64,000 nt of DNA from CBDCNH01 sp965219015 (GCA_965219015.1 CBDCNH010000005.1:124001-188000), one strand, 5' to 3'. Counted from the stretch's first letter, positions 17,770 through 27,408 are shown. Made by a program: numbers and translations. The notes: generated from the sequence alone by a model not told the origin.

Positions 17770-20564
17770 TGCCGGACGCGGGCTTCGGCAAGGGGCACCA
17801 CCTCCACCTCATCGACGGCTCGGCGTTCATCTTCCGCGCCTACCACGCCCTGCCGCCGCTCACGCGGAAGTCGGACGGGCTGCCGGTGGGAGCGGTCGCG
17901 GGGTTCTGCAACATGCTGCTGCGCTACGTCGAGGGGAACTCGGGCCCCGACGCGCCGACGCATGCCGCGGTGATCTTCGACTTCTCGTCGAAGACCTTCC
18001 GCAACGACATCTACCCCGACTACAAGGCGCACCGCCCCGAGCCGCCGGAGGATCTGCGCCCGCAGTTCCCGCTGACGCGCGAGGCGACGCGGGCGTTCAA
18101 CATCGCCTGCATCGAGATCGAGGACTTCGAGGCCGACGACATCATCGCGACCTTCGCCTGCCGGGCGCGCGAAGCGGGCGGGCGGGTGACGATCATCTCG
18201 TCCGACAAGGATCTGATGCAGCTCGTCGGCGACGGGGTGGAGATGCTCGACCCGATGAAGAACCGCCGCATCGGGCGCGACGAGGTGTTCGAGAAGTTCG
18301 GCGTGTTCCCCGACCGCGTGGTGGACGTGCAGGCGCTCGCGGGCGATCCGACGGACAACGTGCCGGGCGCACCCGGCATCGGGATCAAGACGGCGGCGCT
18401 CCTGATCCAGGAATACGGCGATCTCGAGACGCTCCTCGCGCGCGCGGGCGAGATCAAGCAGGCCAAGCGCCGCGAGACGCTCATCGCGCATGCCGAGCAG
18501 GTCCGCATCTCGCGCCGGCTCGTGGAGCTCAGCTGCGACATGCCGCTCGACATCGGGCTCGAGACGCTCGAGGTGCAGGCGCCGGACGCGGAGCGGCTTC
18601 TGGGCTTCCTCGGCCAGATGGAGTTCCGCACCATCACCAAGCGCGTGGCGGAGCGCTTCGGCGTGCCGGAGCCGCTCGCCGAGGAGGCCGCCGCGGCGGG
18701 CGCGCCCATCGTCGAGGCGGTGCCCTTCGACCGCGACGCCTACGCCACCATCGCCGACGCCGAGAGCCTCGAGCGCTGGATCGCCGTGATCCGCGAGGTG
18801 GGCCACGTCGCGATCGACACCGAGACCACGAGCCTCGACGAGATGCGCGCCGATCTCGTGGGCATCTCGCTGGCGCTCGAGCCCGGCGTCGCGGCCTACG
18901 TCCCGCTCCAGCACCGCGACGGGGCGGACCTCTTCGGGCCGGCGGCGCTCGCGGCGGGCCAGATGCCGATGGACGCGGCGCTGGCGCTCCTGAAGCCGGT
19001 GCTGGAGGACGCGGCGATCCTGAAGATCGGCCAGAACCTCAAGTACGACGCGAAGATACTCGCCCGCCACGGCATCCGCGTGGCACCCATCGACGACACC
19101 ATGCTGATGTCCTACGCGCTTCATGCGGGGCTGCACAATCACGGCATGGACGCGCTCTCGGAGCGCTATCTCGGGCACGCGCCGATCCCGATCAAGTCGC
19201 TTCTCGGCGGCGGCAAGGCGCAGATCAACTTCGACCGCGTGCCGATCGCCGATGCCGTGCCCTATGCCGCCGAGGACGCCGACGTCACCATCCGGCTCTG
19301 GCAGCTCCTGAAGCCGCAGCTGCACCGCGCGCGCGTGCAGACCGTCTACGAGACGCTCGAGCGCCCGCTGGTGCCGGTGCTCTCCGAGATGGAGATGGCG
19401 GGCGTGAGGGTGGACCGCGACGTGCTGAGCCGCATGTCGGCCGCCTTCGCGCAGAAGATGGGCGCCCTCGAGGCGGAGATCCACGAGCTCGCGGGCGGCA
19501 GCTTCAACATCGGCTCGCCGAAGCAGCTCGGAGAGATCCTCTTCGACCGGATGAGCCTGCAGGGCGGCGTGAAGGGCAAGACGGGCGCCTATGCGACCGG
19601 CGCGGACGTGCTCGAGGATCTCGCCGCCGAGGGCCACGACCTCCCCGCGCGGGTGCTCGACTGGCGGCAGATCTCGAAGCTGAAGTCCACCTACACCGAC
19701 GCGCTGCAGGACCACGTCCACCCCGACACCGGCCGCGTCCATACCTCGTACTCGATTGCCGGGGCGAACACCGGTCGGCTCGCATCGACGGACCCGAACC
19801 TGCAGAACATCCCAGTGCGGACGGAAGAGGGCCGGCGCATCCGCGAGGCCTTCGTGGCGGCTCCGGGCCACCGGCTCGTCAGCCTCGACTACAGCCAGAT
19901 CGAGCTTCGCATCCTCGCTCATATCGCCGACATCCCGGCGCTTCGCGAGGCCTTTCGCGACGGGCTCGACATCCATGCGATGACGGCCGCGGAGATGTTC
20001 AACGTGCCGCTCGAGGGCATGGACCCGATGGTGCGACGGCAGGCGAAGGCGATCAACTTCGGGGTGATCTACGGCATCTCGGGCTTCGGGCTCGCGCGCA
20101 ACCTCCGCATCCCGCGCGACGTGGCGCAGGGCTTCATCGACCGCTATTTCGAGCGCTTTCCCGGCATCCGCGGCTACATGGACGCGACGGTGGCCTTCGC
20201 GCGGAAGCACGGGCATGTGGCGACGCTCTTCGGGCGGCGGATCAACACGCCCGAGATCAACGCCAAGGGCCCGACCGCGGGCTTCGCGCGGCGCGCCGCG
20301 ATCAACGCGCCGATCCAGGGCACCGCCGCCGACATCATCCGCCGCGCGATGGTGCGTATGCCCGCCGCCATCGCGGGGCTGCCGGCGCGGATGCTGCTGC
20401 AGGTCCATGACGAGCTGATCTTCGAGGTCGCCGAGGACGCGGTGGACGCGACGGTGGCGCGCGTCCGCGAGGTGATGGAGGGCGCCGCGGACCCGGTCGT
20501 GCGCCTTGCGGTGCCGCTTGTCGTGGATGCGGGTTCGGGCGCCAACTGGGCCGAGGCGCACTGA
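17769..20564 (+). CDS. polA: DNA polymerase I
   Basis: 931-residue family A polymerase for Okazaki-fragment processing and repair. An N-terminal 5'-3' exonuclease (about 1-290, 'LIDGSAFIFRAYHALPPLT', 'SSDKDLMQLV', 'GDPTDNVPG') is followed by an intact 3'-5' proofreading domain ('IDTETTSLDEM', D/E near 350-352). The polymerase domain has motif A 'SLDYSQIELRILAH' (about 706), motif B 'RRQAKAINFGVIYG' (about 755) and motif C 'QVHDELIFEV' (about 879). All catalytic carboxylates are present. The start overlaps the zf-CHCC stop. The stop is 4 nt from the convergent SDR gene. Confidence 0.97.
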   Translation: MPDAGFGKGHHLHLIDGSAFIFRAYHALPPLTRKSDGLPVGAVAGFCNMLLRYVEGNSGPDAPTHAAVIFDFSSKTFRNDIYPDYKAHRPEPPEDLRPQFPLTREATRAFNIACIEIEDFEADDIIATFACRAREAGGRVTIISSDKDLMQLVGDGVEMLDPMKNRRIGRDEVFEKFGVFPDRVVDVQALAGDPTDNVPGAPGIGIKTAALLIQEYGDLETLLARAGEIKQAKRRETLIAHAEQVRISRRLVELSCDMPLDIGLETLEVQAPDAERLLGFLGQMEFRTITKRVAERFGVPEPLAEEAAAAGAPIVEAVPFDRDAYATIADAESLERWIAVIREVGHVAIDTETTSLDEMRADLVGISLALEPGVAAYVPLQHRDGADLFGPAALAAGQMPMDAALALLKPVLEDAAILKIGQNLKYDAKILARHGIRVAPIDDTMLMSYALHAGLHNHGMDALSERYLGHAPIPIKSLLGGGKAQINFDRVPIADAVPYAAEDADVTIRLWQLLKPQLHRARVQTVYETLERPLVPVLSEMEMAGVRVDRDVLSRMSAAFAQKMGALEAEIHELAGGSFNIGSPKQLGEILFDRMSLQGGVKGKTGAYATGADVLEDLAAEGHDLPARVLDWRQISKLKSTYTDALQDHVHPDTGRVHTSYSIAGANTGRLASTDPNLQNIPVRTEEGRRIREAFVAAPGHRLVSLDYSQIELRILAHIADIPALREAFRDGLDIHAMTAAEMFNVPLEGMDPMVRRQAKAINFGVIYGISGFGLARNLRIPRDVAQGFIDRYFERFPGIRGYMDATVAFARKHGHVATLFGRRINTPEINAKGPTAGFARRAAINAPIQGTAADIIRRAMVRMPAAIAGLPARMLLQVHDELIFEVAEDAVDATVARVREVMEGAADPVVRLAVPLVVDAGSGANWAEAH

Positions 20565-20568
20565 GCGG

Positions 20569-21267
20569 TCAGAAGCGCTCGACCCAAGGGCGGAGGGCGA
20601 TCTCCTCGGACCAGGCCGAGCGCGGCTGCGCTGCGAGCGCAAGGTAGGTCTGCGCGATCGCGTCGGGGTCGAGCATCGAGTCCGGCGCGTCCGCGGGCTC
20701 GCTGCGGCCGGGGTTGCGGATCGCGCCGTCGATGTTGATCCACGCGACGTGGATGCCCTGCGGGTGCAGCTCGCGTGCCATCGACTGCGCGAGGCCGCGC
20801 TGCGCGAACTTGCCCATCGCGAAGGGGGCGGACTGCGGGAAGCCCTTCACGCCCGCCGAGGCGCCGGTGAAGAGGATCGTGCCGCACATGCCGTCCTGCG
20901 GTGCAGCGGCGAGCATGGCGCGCGCGGCTCCCTGGCCGACGAGGAAGGCGCCGAACGCGGTGACGTCGAGCGCGCGGCGCACGTCGGCGGGGTCGAGGTC
21001 GGTGATCGGCCCGCGGCTTCGCGCCGACGGGTTGTAGACGACCACGCGCGGCGCGCGCGGCAGGGCGGCGAAGAGCGCCGCGACGGCGCCGGGGTCGCTC
21101 GCGTCCGCGGCGTGGGTGTCGGCGCCCGTGGCCGCGGCGAGATCGGCGAGCTTCGAGACGTCGCGCGCGACGAGCGCGAGGTCGTGGCCGGCGGCGGCGA
21201 ACGCGCGTGCAAGCGAGGCCGAAAGCCCGTCGCCGACGCCGACGATGAGCGCGAGTGGTTTCGGCAT
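20569..21267 (-). CDS. SDR-family protein with the catalytic tyrosine replaced
   Basis: 232-residue Rossmann-fold protein. The cofactor loop is 'IVGVGDGLSASLARAF' (residues 8-23) and the strand-5 serine is in 'LFTGASAGVKG' (S137). The usual YxxxK is 'FAMGK' (F149, K153), so the catalytic tyrosine is phenylalanine. This variant recurs in a known SDR subgroup, so it is probably not random decay, but normal dehydrogenase chemistry is unlikely without Tyr. The ATG at 21267 starts directly at the cofactor strand and is preferred over longer upstream openings. It is convergent with polA. Confidence 0.83.
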   Translation of the reverse strand: MPKPLALIVGVGDGLSASLARAFAAAGHDLALVARDVSKLADLAAATGADTHAADASDPGAVAALFAALPRAPRVVVYNPSARSRGPITDLDPADVRRALDVTAFGAFLVGQGAARAMLAAAPQDGMCGTILFTGASAGVKGFPQSAPFAMGKFAQRGLAQSMARELHPQGIHVAWINIDGAIRNPGRSEPADAPDSMLDPDAIAQTYLALAAQPRSAWSEEIALRPWVERF

Positions 21268-21317
21268 GGGGCCTCCCCGGTCAGGCCCGGGGAGGTTGGC
21301 GCGAGAGGCCGGGCGTG

Positions 21318-21992
21318 TCAAACCCTGCGGCGGCGCAGCAGCCCCGCGGCGCCGAGGCTCGCCGCGAGCAGCGCGCCGGCAGCGGGCAGCGGCACGGCAG
21401 CAGGGGCGGTCGCCGCGTAGTTGTCGATGCCGACGCCCAGGGCCCCGGAGCCGGGCAGGCGCACTTCGGCGGAATAGACATCGGTCCAGAGCGTGCTGAA
21501 ATTCGGGGAGAACGCCTCCTGCACCCAGCCGTTGGCCTCGGCTGTCGCGTCGTCCCAGCGGGTGTCGAAGCTGACCGAATACGGGTGCCACAGGCTGTCG
21601 GGCAGCGGTGCCGTGTCCACGACGTAGTGCCAGCCATTGAACGTCGCGTCCTGATACCGGAAGCGCAGCCAGCTGCTGTCCAGACTGATGTTCTCTCCGT
21701 AGTTCAGGTCGAAGGAGATGCCCCAGACGCCCGGCGCGTAGATCCCGGTATACGCCGCGGCCTTGTTCTGCGCGCCGGTGACGCCGAACACGCTGTCGAG
21801 TCCGCTGTCGGTCGCCAGAAAACCGCCGGGGTTGCCGTTGAACGGCTGGAAGAAGACCGTCGTTTCCGACGTGTTGCCGACCCAGGTGCCAATTCCGGCG
21901 TCGAAGTCGTCGTTCACGGATGTGGCCGCGGAGGCGGCGCCGGTCCAGAGAAGGCCGGCGGCGAGGCAGGCAAGAGCATGGGAATTGATCAC
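21318..21992 (-). CDS. Exported protein with VPLPA-type (PEP-CTERM-like) sorting signal
   Basis: 224-residue secreted protein. The GTG start at 21992 has GGAG upstream and directly begins a signal peptide ('INSHALACLAAGLLWTGAASA'). The mature part is rich in aromatic and acidic residues, with 'DDFDAGIGTWVGNTSET' and 'WGISFDLNYGENISLDSSWL', reminiscent of a jelly-roll or carbohydrate-binding fold. The C-terminus is a textbook tripartite sorting tail: 'VPLPAAGALLA', a hydrophobic helix, then 'LLRRRRV'. Such tails are processed by exosortase-type enzymes. None is encoded in this window. An AT-rich leader at 22020-22070 stands out against the GC-rich background. Confidence 0.82.
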   Translation of the reverse strand: MINSHALACLAAGLLWTGAASAATSVNDDFDAGIGTWVGNTSETTVFFQPFNGNPGGFLATDSGLDSVFGVTGAQNKAAAYTGIYAPGVWGISFDLNYGENISLDSSWLRFRYQDATFNGWHYVVDTAPLPDSLWHPYSVSFDTRWDDATAEANGWVQEAFSPNFSTLWTDVYSAEVRLPGSGALGVGIDNYAATAPAAVPLPAAGALLAASLGAAGLLRRRRV

Positions 21993-22040
21993 GGGGCTAT
22001 CTCCAAAAATGAGGTTGGTCAAAAAGCGCTTTGCGACTCG

Positions 22041-22067
22041 AAAATACGGGTCCGTGAAAAATGTTAA
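22041..22067 (-). promoter_or_regulatory. Possible promoter of the VPLPA-CTERM gene
   Basis: In an unusually AT-rich stretch the minus strand reads TTAACA (22067-22062), 15 nt, then TATTTT (22046-22041). The spacing is short, so confidence is low. Confidence 0.25.
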
Positions 22068-22108
22068 CACATCTGCGGCGGCCTGCGAAGCGGGCGTCTG
22101 CGCCGCGG

Positions 22109-22696
22109 TCAGGCGATCTCCAGCGGAAAGAACACGCCGCCCGACCACACGCCGTCCCGGCCCCCAGCGCCCGGCACGCAGAGCTCGGCGAGGCGGTAGA
22201 AGCTCTTGCGATCGATGAGCGCCCAGAGGTTGGTGCGGACGAGCACGTAGGGCGCAGGCGCACCGTCGCGCGTCTCGACGCGGATCGGGTGCTCGGGCCC
22301 TGCGGTCATCCGCTCGCCGGTGAGCGTCTCGAAGTGCAGCGCCTGGCCCTCGCCCGCGCCCGTCGCCTCGACGTCCACCGCGAGGAACGGCGCGTCGTCG
22401 ACGCGGATCCCCACCTTCTCGACGGGCGTGACGAGGAAGTAGTCCTCGCCTTCCCGCTTCAGGATGCCGGCGAAGAGCCGGACCATCGCCGGCCGGCCGA
22501 TCGGGGTGCCGTCATGGAACCAGGTGCCGTCGCGGGCGATCCGCATGTCGATGTCGCCACAGAAGGGCGGATCCCACAGATGTACCGGCGGCAGCTTCGG
22601 TTCGCCCGTTTTGGCGCCGGATGACGCCTTCGCCGCCGCCGCGAGGCCCTCGGCGCTGGGGGTCACGATCTTTTGTGGCGGTGCCGGTTTTGCCAT
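22109..22696 (-). CDS. DUF1285 family protein
   Basis: 195-residue cytoplasmic protein of the DUF1285 family, whose role is not established. The diagnostic core is 'CGDIDMRIARDGTWFHDGTP', followed by 'RPAMVRLFAGILKREGEDYFLVTPVEKVGI' (quoted in part) and 'DDAPFLAVDVEATG'. A low-complexity Ala/Lys N-terminus of about 35 residues precedes the domain. It is divergent (58 nt) from the moxR operon. This DUF1285/moxR neighbourhood recurs in alphaproteobacteria as far as I recall, suggesting shared regulation or function. Confidence 0.82.
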   Translation of the reverse strand: MAKPAPPQKIVTPSAEGLAAAAKASSGAKTGEPKLPPVHLWDPPFCGDIDMRIARDGTWFHDGTPIGRPAMVRLFAGILKREGEDYFLVTPVEKVGIRVDDAPFLAVDVEATGAGEGQALHFETLTGERMTAGPEHPIRVETRDGAPAPYVLVRTNLWALIDRKSFYRLAELCVPGAGGRDGVWSGGVFFPLEIA

Positions 22697-22754
22697 TTGT
22701 GCCTGCCGCCATAGGTTGGTCTACTGCACGCTAGTCCCCCCGAGCGGAGTTGTC

Positions 22755-23774
22755 ATGGCCAAGGAACTCGAATCCGAAGGCGCGCTGGTCGCCGAGATCG
22801 AGGCGCTGGGCGACCGGCTCGCCGCCGCGAAGGCGAGCATCAACCGCCGCTTCATCGGCCAGACCCGCGTGGTGGACCTGACGCTGACCGCGATCCTGTG
22901 CGGCGGCCACGGGCTCCTCATCGGCCTGCCGGGGCTCGGCAAGACGCGGCTCGTGGATACCCTTTCCACCGTTCTGGGGCTCCAGGGCAGCCGGATCCAG
23001 TTCACGCCCGACCTGATGCCGGCGGACATCCTCGGCTCCGAGGTGCTCGAGACCGGGGCGGCCGGTGACCGCGCGTTCCGGTTCATCGAGGGGCCGATCT
23101 TCTGCCAGCTCCTGATGGCCGACGAGATCAACCGCGCCAGCCCGCGCACGCAGTCCGCGCTTCTGCAGGCGATGCAGGAGCGCGAGGTGACGATCGCGGG
23201 CCAGCACCGTCCGCTCGGGCGACCGTTCCACGTGCTCGCGACGCAGAACCCGATCGAGCAGGAGGGCACGTACCCGCTCCCCGAGGCGCAGCTCGACCGC
23301 TTCCTCGTGCAGATCCTCGTGGACTATCCCGACCGTGCGACGGAGCGCGACATCCTCGTCGCGACCACGGGTGTCGCGGAGGGCGCGGCGACGGCGGTGT
23401 TCACGACGGACGAGCTGCTCGCGGCACAGCGGGTGCTGCGGCGGATGCCGGTCGGCGACGCGGTGATGGCGCTGATCCTCGATCTGGTGCGCGCGTGCCG
23501 GCCGGGCGAGCCCGAGGCGCAGCCGCGCGTCAACGCCGCTGTGTCATGGGGTCCGGGGCCGCGCGCGGCGCAGGCGCTGATGCTGACGGTGCGGGCACGC
23601 GCGCTCCTCGACGGGCGGCTGGTGCCCTCGGCCGACGATGTGCTGGCCATGGCGGCGCCCGTCCTCGGGCACCGCATGGCGCTGAGCTTTGCGGCGCGCG
23701 CCCGGGGCGAGAGCCTCGGCGACCTGATCGCCGCCGTCGCCGCCGACGTGACGCGGGTCGAGGCGGCTGCGTGA
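22755..23774 (+). CDS. MoxR-family AAA+ ATPase
   Basis: 339-residue chaperone-like ATPase of the MoxR class. Walker A 'GLPGLGKT' is at 57-64, Walker B is 'LLMADEINRASPRTQSALL', and sensor 1 is 'FHVLATQNPIEQEGTYPLPE'. The C-terminal lid carries 'VSWGPGPRAAQALML'. MoxR proteins typically work with VWA/DUF58 partners to assemble or activate complexes in the envelope. It is the first gene of a four-gene operon, and the next gene starts at an overlapping GTGA. The ATG at 22755 is chosen because translation upstream runs through the divergent promoter region. Confidence 0.92.
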   Translation: MAKELESEGALVAEIEALGDRLAAAKASINRRFIGQTRVVDLTLTAILCGGHGLLIGLPGLGKTRLVDTLSTVLGLQGSRIQFTPDLMPADILGSEVLETGAAGDRAFRFIEGPIFCQLLMADEINRASPRTQSALLQAMQEREVTIAGQHRPLGRPFHVLATQNPIEQEGTYPLPEAQLDRFLVQILVDYPDRATERDILVATTGVAEGAATAVFTTDELLAAQRVLRRMPVGDAVMALILDLVRACRPGEPEAQPRVNAAVSWGPGPRAAQALMLTVRARALLDGRLVPSADDVLAMAAPVLGHRMALSFAARARGESLGDLIAAVAADVTRVEAAA

Positions 23775-24652
23775 ACGCTGGCGCGCCCGCCAGCCTGCGC
23801 GAACGTGCCGAAGGCCTCGCGGGCGGCTTGCCGCCGCTCCTCGCCGACGCCGAGCATCTTGCCGCCAACGTCATCCTCGGGGCGCATGGACGGAGGCGCG
23901 CGGGGCTCGGCGACGAGTTCTGGCAATATCGCCCGGCCGGCTACGGCGACGAGGCGCGCGTGATCGACTGGCGCCGCTCCGGCCGGTCCGACGCGCATTT
24001 CGTGCGCCAGAAGGAATGGCAGGCGGCGCAGTCGGTGCTCCTGTGGGTCGATGACGCGCGCGCGATGACGTTTTCGGGCGATCCGGGCCGGCCCGCGAAG
24101 GCCGACCGCGCGCGGCTCCTCGCGCTGGCGCTGGCGGTGCTCCTGATCCGCGGCGGCGAGCGCGTGGGTCTCACGGGCCTCGACGCCCCGCCGCGCGGCG
24201 GCCAGGTGCAGCTGCTGCGGCTCGCGACGGCGCTCGGCTCGGAAGGGGTGGCGGACTATGGCGCCCCCGACGCGCAGGGGATGCCCGGTCATTCGCGCGC
24301 GGTGTTCCTGTCGGACTTCCTCGGCGACCTCGCGCCCGTCGAGGCCGCGCTGACCGAGGCCGCCGACCGCGGCGTGAAAGGCGCGATGCTGCAGATCCTC
24401 GATCCGCAGGAAGAGGCGTTCCCGTTCGACGGGCGCACCATCTTCGAATCGATGACCGGCGCGGTGCGCTTCGAGACGTTGAAGGCCGGCGATCTCCGGC
24501 GGCGCTATCTCGACCGGCTGGCGGAGCGCAAGGCGCGGCTTGCCGACCTCGCGCGCGCAACCGGATGGCAGGTCAGCGCGCATCATACCGGCGACGGCGC
24601 GCAGGCGGCGCTCCTGTGGCTTTACGGCGCGCTCGAGCGGGGCCGCCGCTGA
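23771..24652 (+). CDS. DUF58 domain protein (VWA-like)
   Basis: 293-residue protein with the DUF58 signature 'GDEFWQYRPAGYGDEARVID' followed by 'WRRSGRSDAHFVRQKEWQ'. A VWA-like Rossmann half follows ('SVLLWVDDARAMTF', 'AVFLSDFLGDL', with a MIDAS-like D-x-A rather than D-x-S). The GTG start overlaps the moxR stop by 4 nt and the next gene starts one base before the DUF58 stop ends. The family is the standard MoxR partner. Its molecular action is unknown. Confidence 0.88.
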   Translation: MNAGAPASLRERAEGLAGGLPPLLADAEHLAANVILGAHGRRRAGLGDEFWQYRPAGYGDEARVIDWRRSGRSDAHFVRQKEWQAAQSVLLWVDDARAMTFSGDPGRPAKADRARLLALALAVLLIRGGERVGLTGLDAPPRGGQVQLLRLATALGSEGVADYGAPDAQGMPGHSRAVFLSDFLGDLAPVEAALTEAADRGVKGAMLQILDPQEEAFPFDGRTIFESMTGAVRFETLKAGDLRRRYLDRLAERKARLADLARATGWQVSAHHTGDGAQAALLWLYGALERGRR

Positions 24653-27408
24653 TGCTCGTCCTCGGGCCCATCGGGTTTCTCGCGCCGGCGCTGCTGGCGG
24701 CGCTCGTGGTGCTGCCGGTCCTCTGGATCCTCCTCCGCGCGGTACCGCCCGCGCCGATCCGGCGGCGGTTCCCCGGCGTGGCGCTTCTCCTCGGGCTTGC
24801 CGATACCGAGACGCAGACCGACCGCACGCCGTGGTGGCTGCTGCTGCTGCGGCTTCTGGCGATCGCCGCGGTCATCATCGGCTTCGCAGGGCCGGTGCTG
24901 AACCCCGAGCCCACGCGCGGCGGTGCGGGGCCGCTCCTCATCCTCGCCGACGGCACCTGGGCCGATGCGCGCGACTGGCCGCGGCGGCAGGACCGCATCG
25001 AGGGGCTCCTCGCGGAGGCCGCGCGCGCGGGACGTCCGGTGGCGGTGGCGACGCTGACCGACCTGCCGCAGGGCGCGCTGCCGTTCCAGGCCGCGTCGAG
25101 CTGGACGCCGCGGCTCGCGGGGATCGAGCCGCAGCCTTGGGTGCCGGATCCGGCGGCTCTGGCGGCTTGGGGCAACGGGCTCGAGGGGGAGTTCGAGACC
25201 TACTGGCTCTCGGACGGGCTGGCACGGGACAGCCGGGCGGGGATGCTGTCGGCGCTGGAGACGCACGGCACGGTGACGGTGTTCGAGAGTCCGCGCCCGG
25301 TGCTGGGGCTGCGGCCCGCGACCTACGAGGACGGCGCGATCCGGCTCACGGCGGTGCGCGCCGACAGCACGCCCGCCGCTGATGTCACCGTCACCGCCCG
25401 CGGGCTCGATCCCGCGGGGATCGAGCGCGACCTCGCCACGCTGCCGATGAGCTTTGACGCGGGCGCCGCCGAGACCACCGGCGCGCTGTCGCTCAAGCCC
25501 GAGCTTCGCAACCGGATCACCCGCTTCGAGATTGCCGGCGCACGTTCGGCAGGTGCGGTGAGCCTCGCCGGCGACGGGTTGAAGCGGCGCAAGGTTGCGC
25601 TGATCGCGGGCGCCGCGGACCGCGAGGGGCTCGAGCTCCTGTCGCCGACGCATTATCTCCGGGAGGCACTGGCGCCGACGGCGGACATCATCGACGGCAC
25701 GCTGACGGACGTGTTGCTGGCGGGCCCCGACGTGATCGTGCTCGCCGACGTGGCGCGGGTCAGCGAGGGCGAGCGTGCGGACCTGACGGACTGGGTGGAG
25801 AAGGGCGGCCTCCTTCTGCGCTTTGCCGGCCCCCGGCTGGCGGCCTCCGACGCCGGCCGCGGTGCCGACGACACGCTGCTGCCGGTGCGGCTCCGCATCG
25901 GCGGGCGCAACGTGGGCGGCGCGATGAGTTGGGGCGAGCCAAAGGGCCTCATGCCGTTTGCTGCCGGCTCGCCGTTCGAGGGGCTCGCGGAGCCCGCCGA
26001 CGTGACCGTCTCGAGCCAGGTGCTCGCCGAGCCCGGCCCCGAGCTGGCCGGCCGCACCATCGCGAGCCTTGCCGACGGGACGCCGCTGGTGACGCGCAAG
26101 CCCCTCGGCGACGGGCAGGTGGTGCTCTTTCACGTCACCGCGAACGCCGACTGGTCGACGCTGCCGCTCTCGGGGCTCTTCGTGCAGATGCTCGAGCGGC
26201 TGGCGGTCTCGACCCGGCCGCCCGCGCCCACGGCGGAAGACCTCGCGGGCACGGTCTGGACGCCGGAGAAGGTGCTCGACGCTTACGGCATCCTCGGCAA
26301 GGCCGGCGAGATGGCGGGCGTGCCGGGCGAGGATCTCGCCGGCGGCCAGCCCGCTCCCGGCATGGCGCCGGGGATCTACGCCGCCGCGGACGAGCGGATC
26401 GCGCTCAACGTGATCGGCGCGGACACCGTGCTGGCGCCCGCCGTCTGGCCCGCCCGGATCGCGGTGGAGGGCCTTGCCGTGCGCCGCGAGACGCCGCTGA
26501 AGGGGGTGCTGCTGTCGGTCGCGCTGTTGGCGCTCTTCGTTGATATCCTTGCCTCGCTGGCGCTGTCCGGCAAGCTCGCGGGCCGGCGTGCAGCCGCCAC
26601 GGCGGCGGTGCTCGCGGCGCTGGTGCTCCCGCAGGACGCCCGCGCGCAGGACGACGCGCTGGCGCTCGAGGCGACCAACAACGTGGTGCTCGCGCACGTG
26701 ATCACCGGCGACGGCGCGGTCGACCGGATGGCCGATGCGGGCTTGCGCGGGCTTTCGGAGAAGCTCGCCGAGCGCACGTCGGTCGAGCCCATCGACCCGA
26801 TCGGCGTCGATCTCGAGCGCGACGACCTCGCGTTCTTCCCGTTCCTCTACTGGCCCGTGTCCGCGACCGAGCCGACGCCCTCGGATGCCGCCTACGCCAA
26901 GCTGAACCGCTACCTGCGGACCGGCGGGATGATCCTCTTCGACACCCGCGACGCCGACGTGGCGGACTACGGCGCCGCGACCCCGACCGGCCGGCGCCTG
27001 CAGGAACTCGCCCTGCCGCTCGACATCCCGCCATTGCAGCCGATGCCCGACGACCACGTGCTGACGCGCGCGTTCTACCTCTTGAAGGACTTCCCCGGCC
27101 GCTACGCGGGGCGCAACATCTGGGTCGAGGCCGCGCCGCCGGACGCCGAGCAGCTCGAGGGGATGCCGTTCCGCAACCTCAACGACGGCGTGACGCCGCT
27201 GGTGATCGGCGGCAACGACTGGGCGGCGGCCTGGGCGGTGGACGGGACCGGCAACGCCATCGTGCCGGTGGGGCGCGGCTATGCCGGCGAGCGGCAGCGC
27301 GAGATCGCCTTTCGCTTCGGCATCAACCTCGTGATGCATGTGCTGACCGGCAACTACAAATCCGATCAGGTGCACGTGCCCGCCCTCCTCGACAGGCTGG
27401 GGAACTGA
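24652..27408 (+). CDS. DUF4159 domain membrane protein with BatA-like N-terminus
   Basis: 918-residue inner-membrane protein. An N-terminal BatA/aerotolerance-type segment has two helices ('GFLAPALLAALVVLPVLWIL' and 'LLRLLAIAAVIIGFAGPVL'). A large soluble central part includes 'LADVARVSEGERADLTDWVE', the style of a glutamine-amidotransferase-like fold. Another helix lies near residues 615-640. The C-terminal DUF4159 domain reads 'FPFLYWPVSA', 'LNRYLRTGGMILFDTRDAD' and ends 'YKSDQVHVPALLDRLGN'. It is the third gene of the moxR operon, with single-base overlap upstream and direct abutment downstream. It is probably part of an envelope complex; the function is not established. Confidence 0.87.
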   Translation: MLVLGPIGFLAPALLAALVVLPVLWILLRAVPPAPIRRRFPGVALLLGLADTETQTDRTPWWLLLLRLLAIAAVIIGFAGPVLNPEPTRGGAGPLLILADGTWADARDWPRRQDRIEGLLAEAARAGRPVAVATLTDLPQGALPFQAASSWTPRLAGIEPQPWVPDPAALAAWGNGLEGEFETYWLSDGLARDSRAGMLSALETHGTVTVFESPRPVLGLRPATYEDGAIRLTAVRADSTPAADVTVTARGLDPAGIERDLATLPMSFDAGAAETTGALSLKPELRNRITRFEIAGARSAGAVSLAGDGLKRRKVALIAGAADREGLELLSPTHYLREALAPTADIIDGTLTDVLLAGPDVIVLADVARVSEGERADLTDWVEKGGLLLRFAGPRLAASDAGRGADDTLLPVRLRIGGRNVGGAMSWGEPKGLMPFAAGSPFEGLAEPADVTVSSQVLAEPGPELAGRTIASLADGTPLVTRKPLGDGQVVLFHVTANADWSTLPLSGLFVQMLERLAVSTRPPAPTAEDLAGTVWTPEKVLDAYGILGKAGEMAGVPGEDLAGGQPAPGMAPGIYAAADERIALNVIGADTVLAPAVWPARIAVEGLAVRRETPLKGVLLSVALLALFVDILASLALSGKLAGRRAAATAAVLAALVLPQDARAQDDALALEATNNVVLAHVITGDGAVDRMADAGLRGLSEKLAERTSVEPIDPIGVDLERDDLAFFPFLYWPVSATEPTPSDAAYAKLNRYLRTGGMILFDTRDADVADYGAATPTGRRLQELALPLDIPPLQPMPDDHVLTRAFYLLKDFPGRYAGRNIWVEAAPPDAEQLEGMPFRNLNDGVTPLVIGGNDWAAAWAVDGTGNAIVPVGRGYAGERQREIAFRFGINLVMHVLTGNYKSDQVHVPALLDRLGN

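Noticed and set aside
17712..20642. A long antisense frame opposite polA
   Set aside because: The composition is typical of shadow frames, and all polA motifs are on the plus strand.
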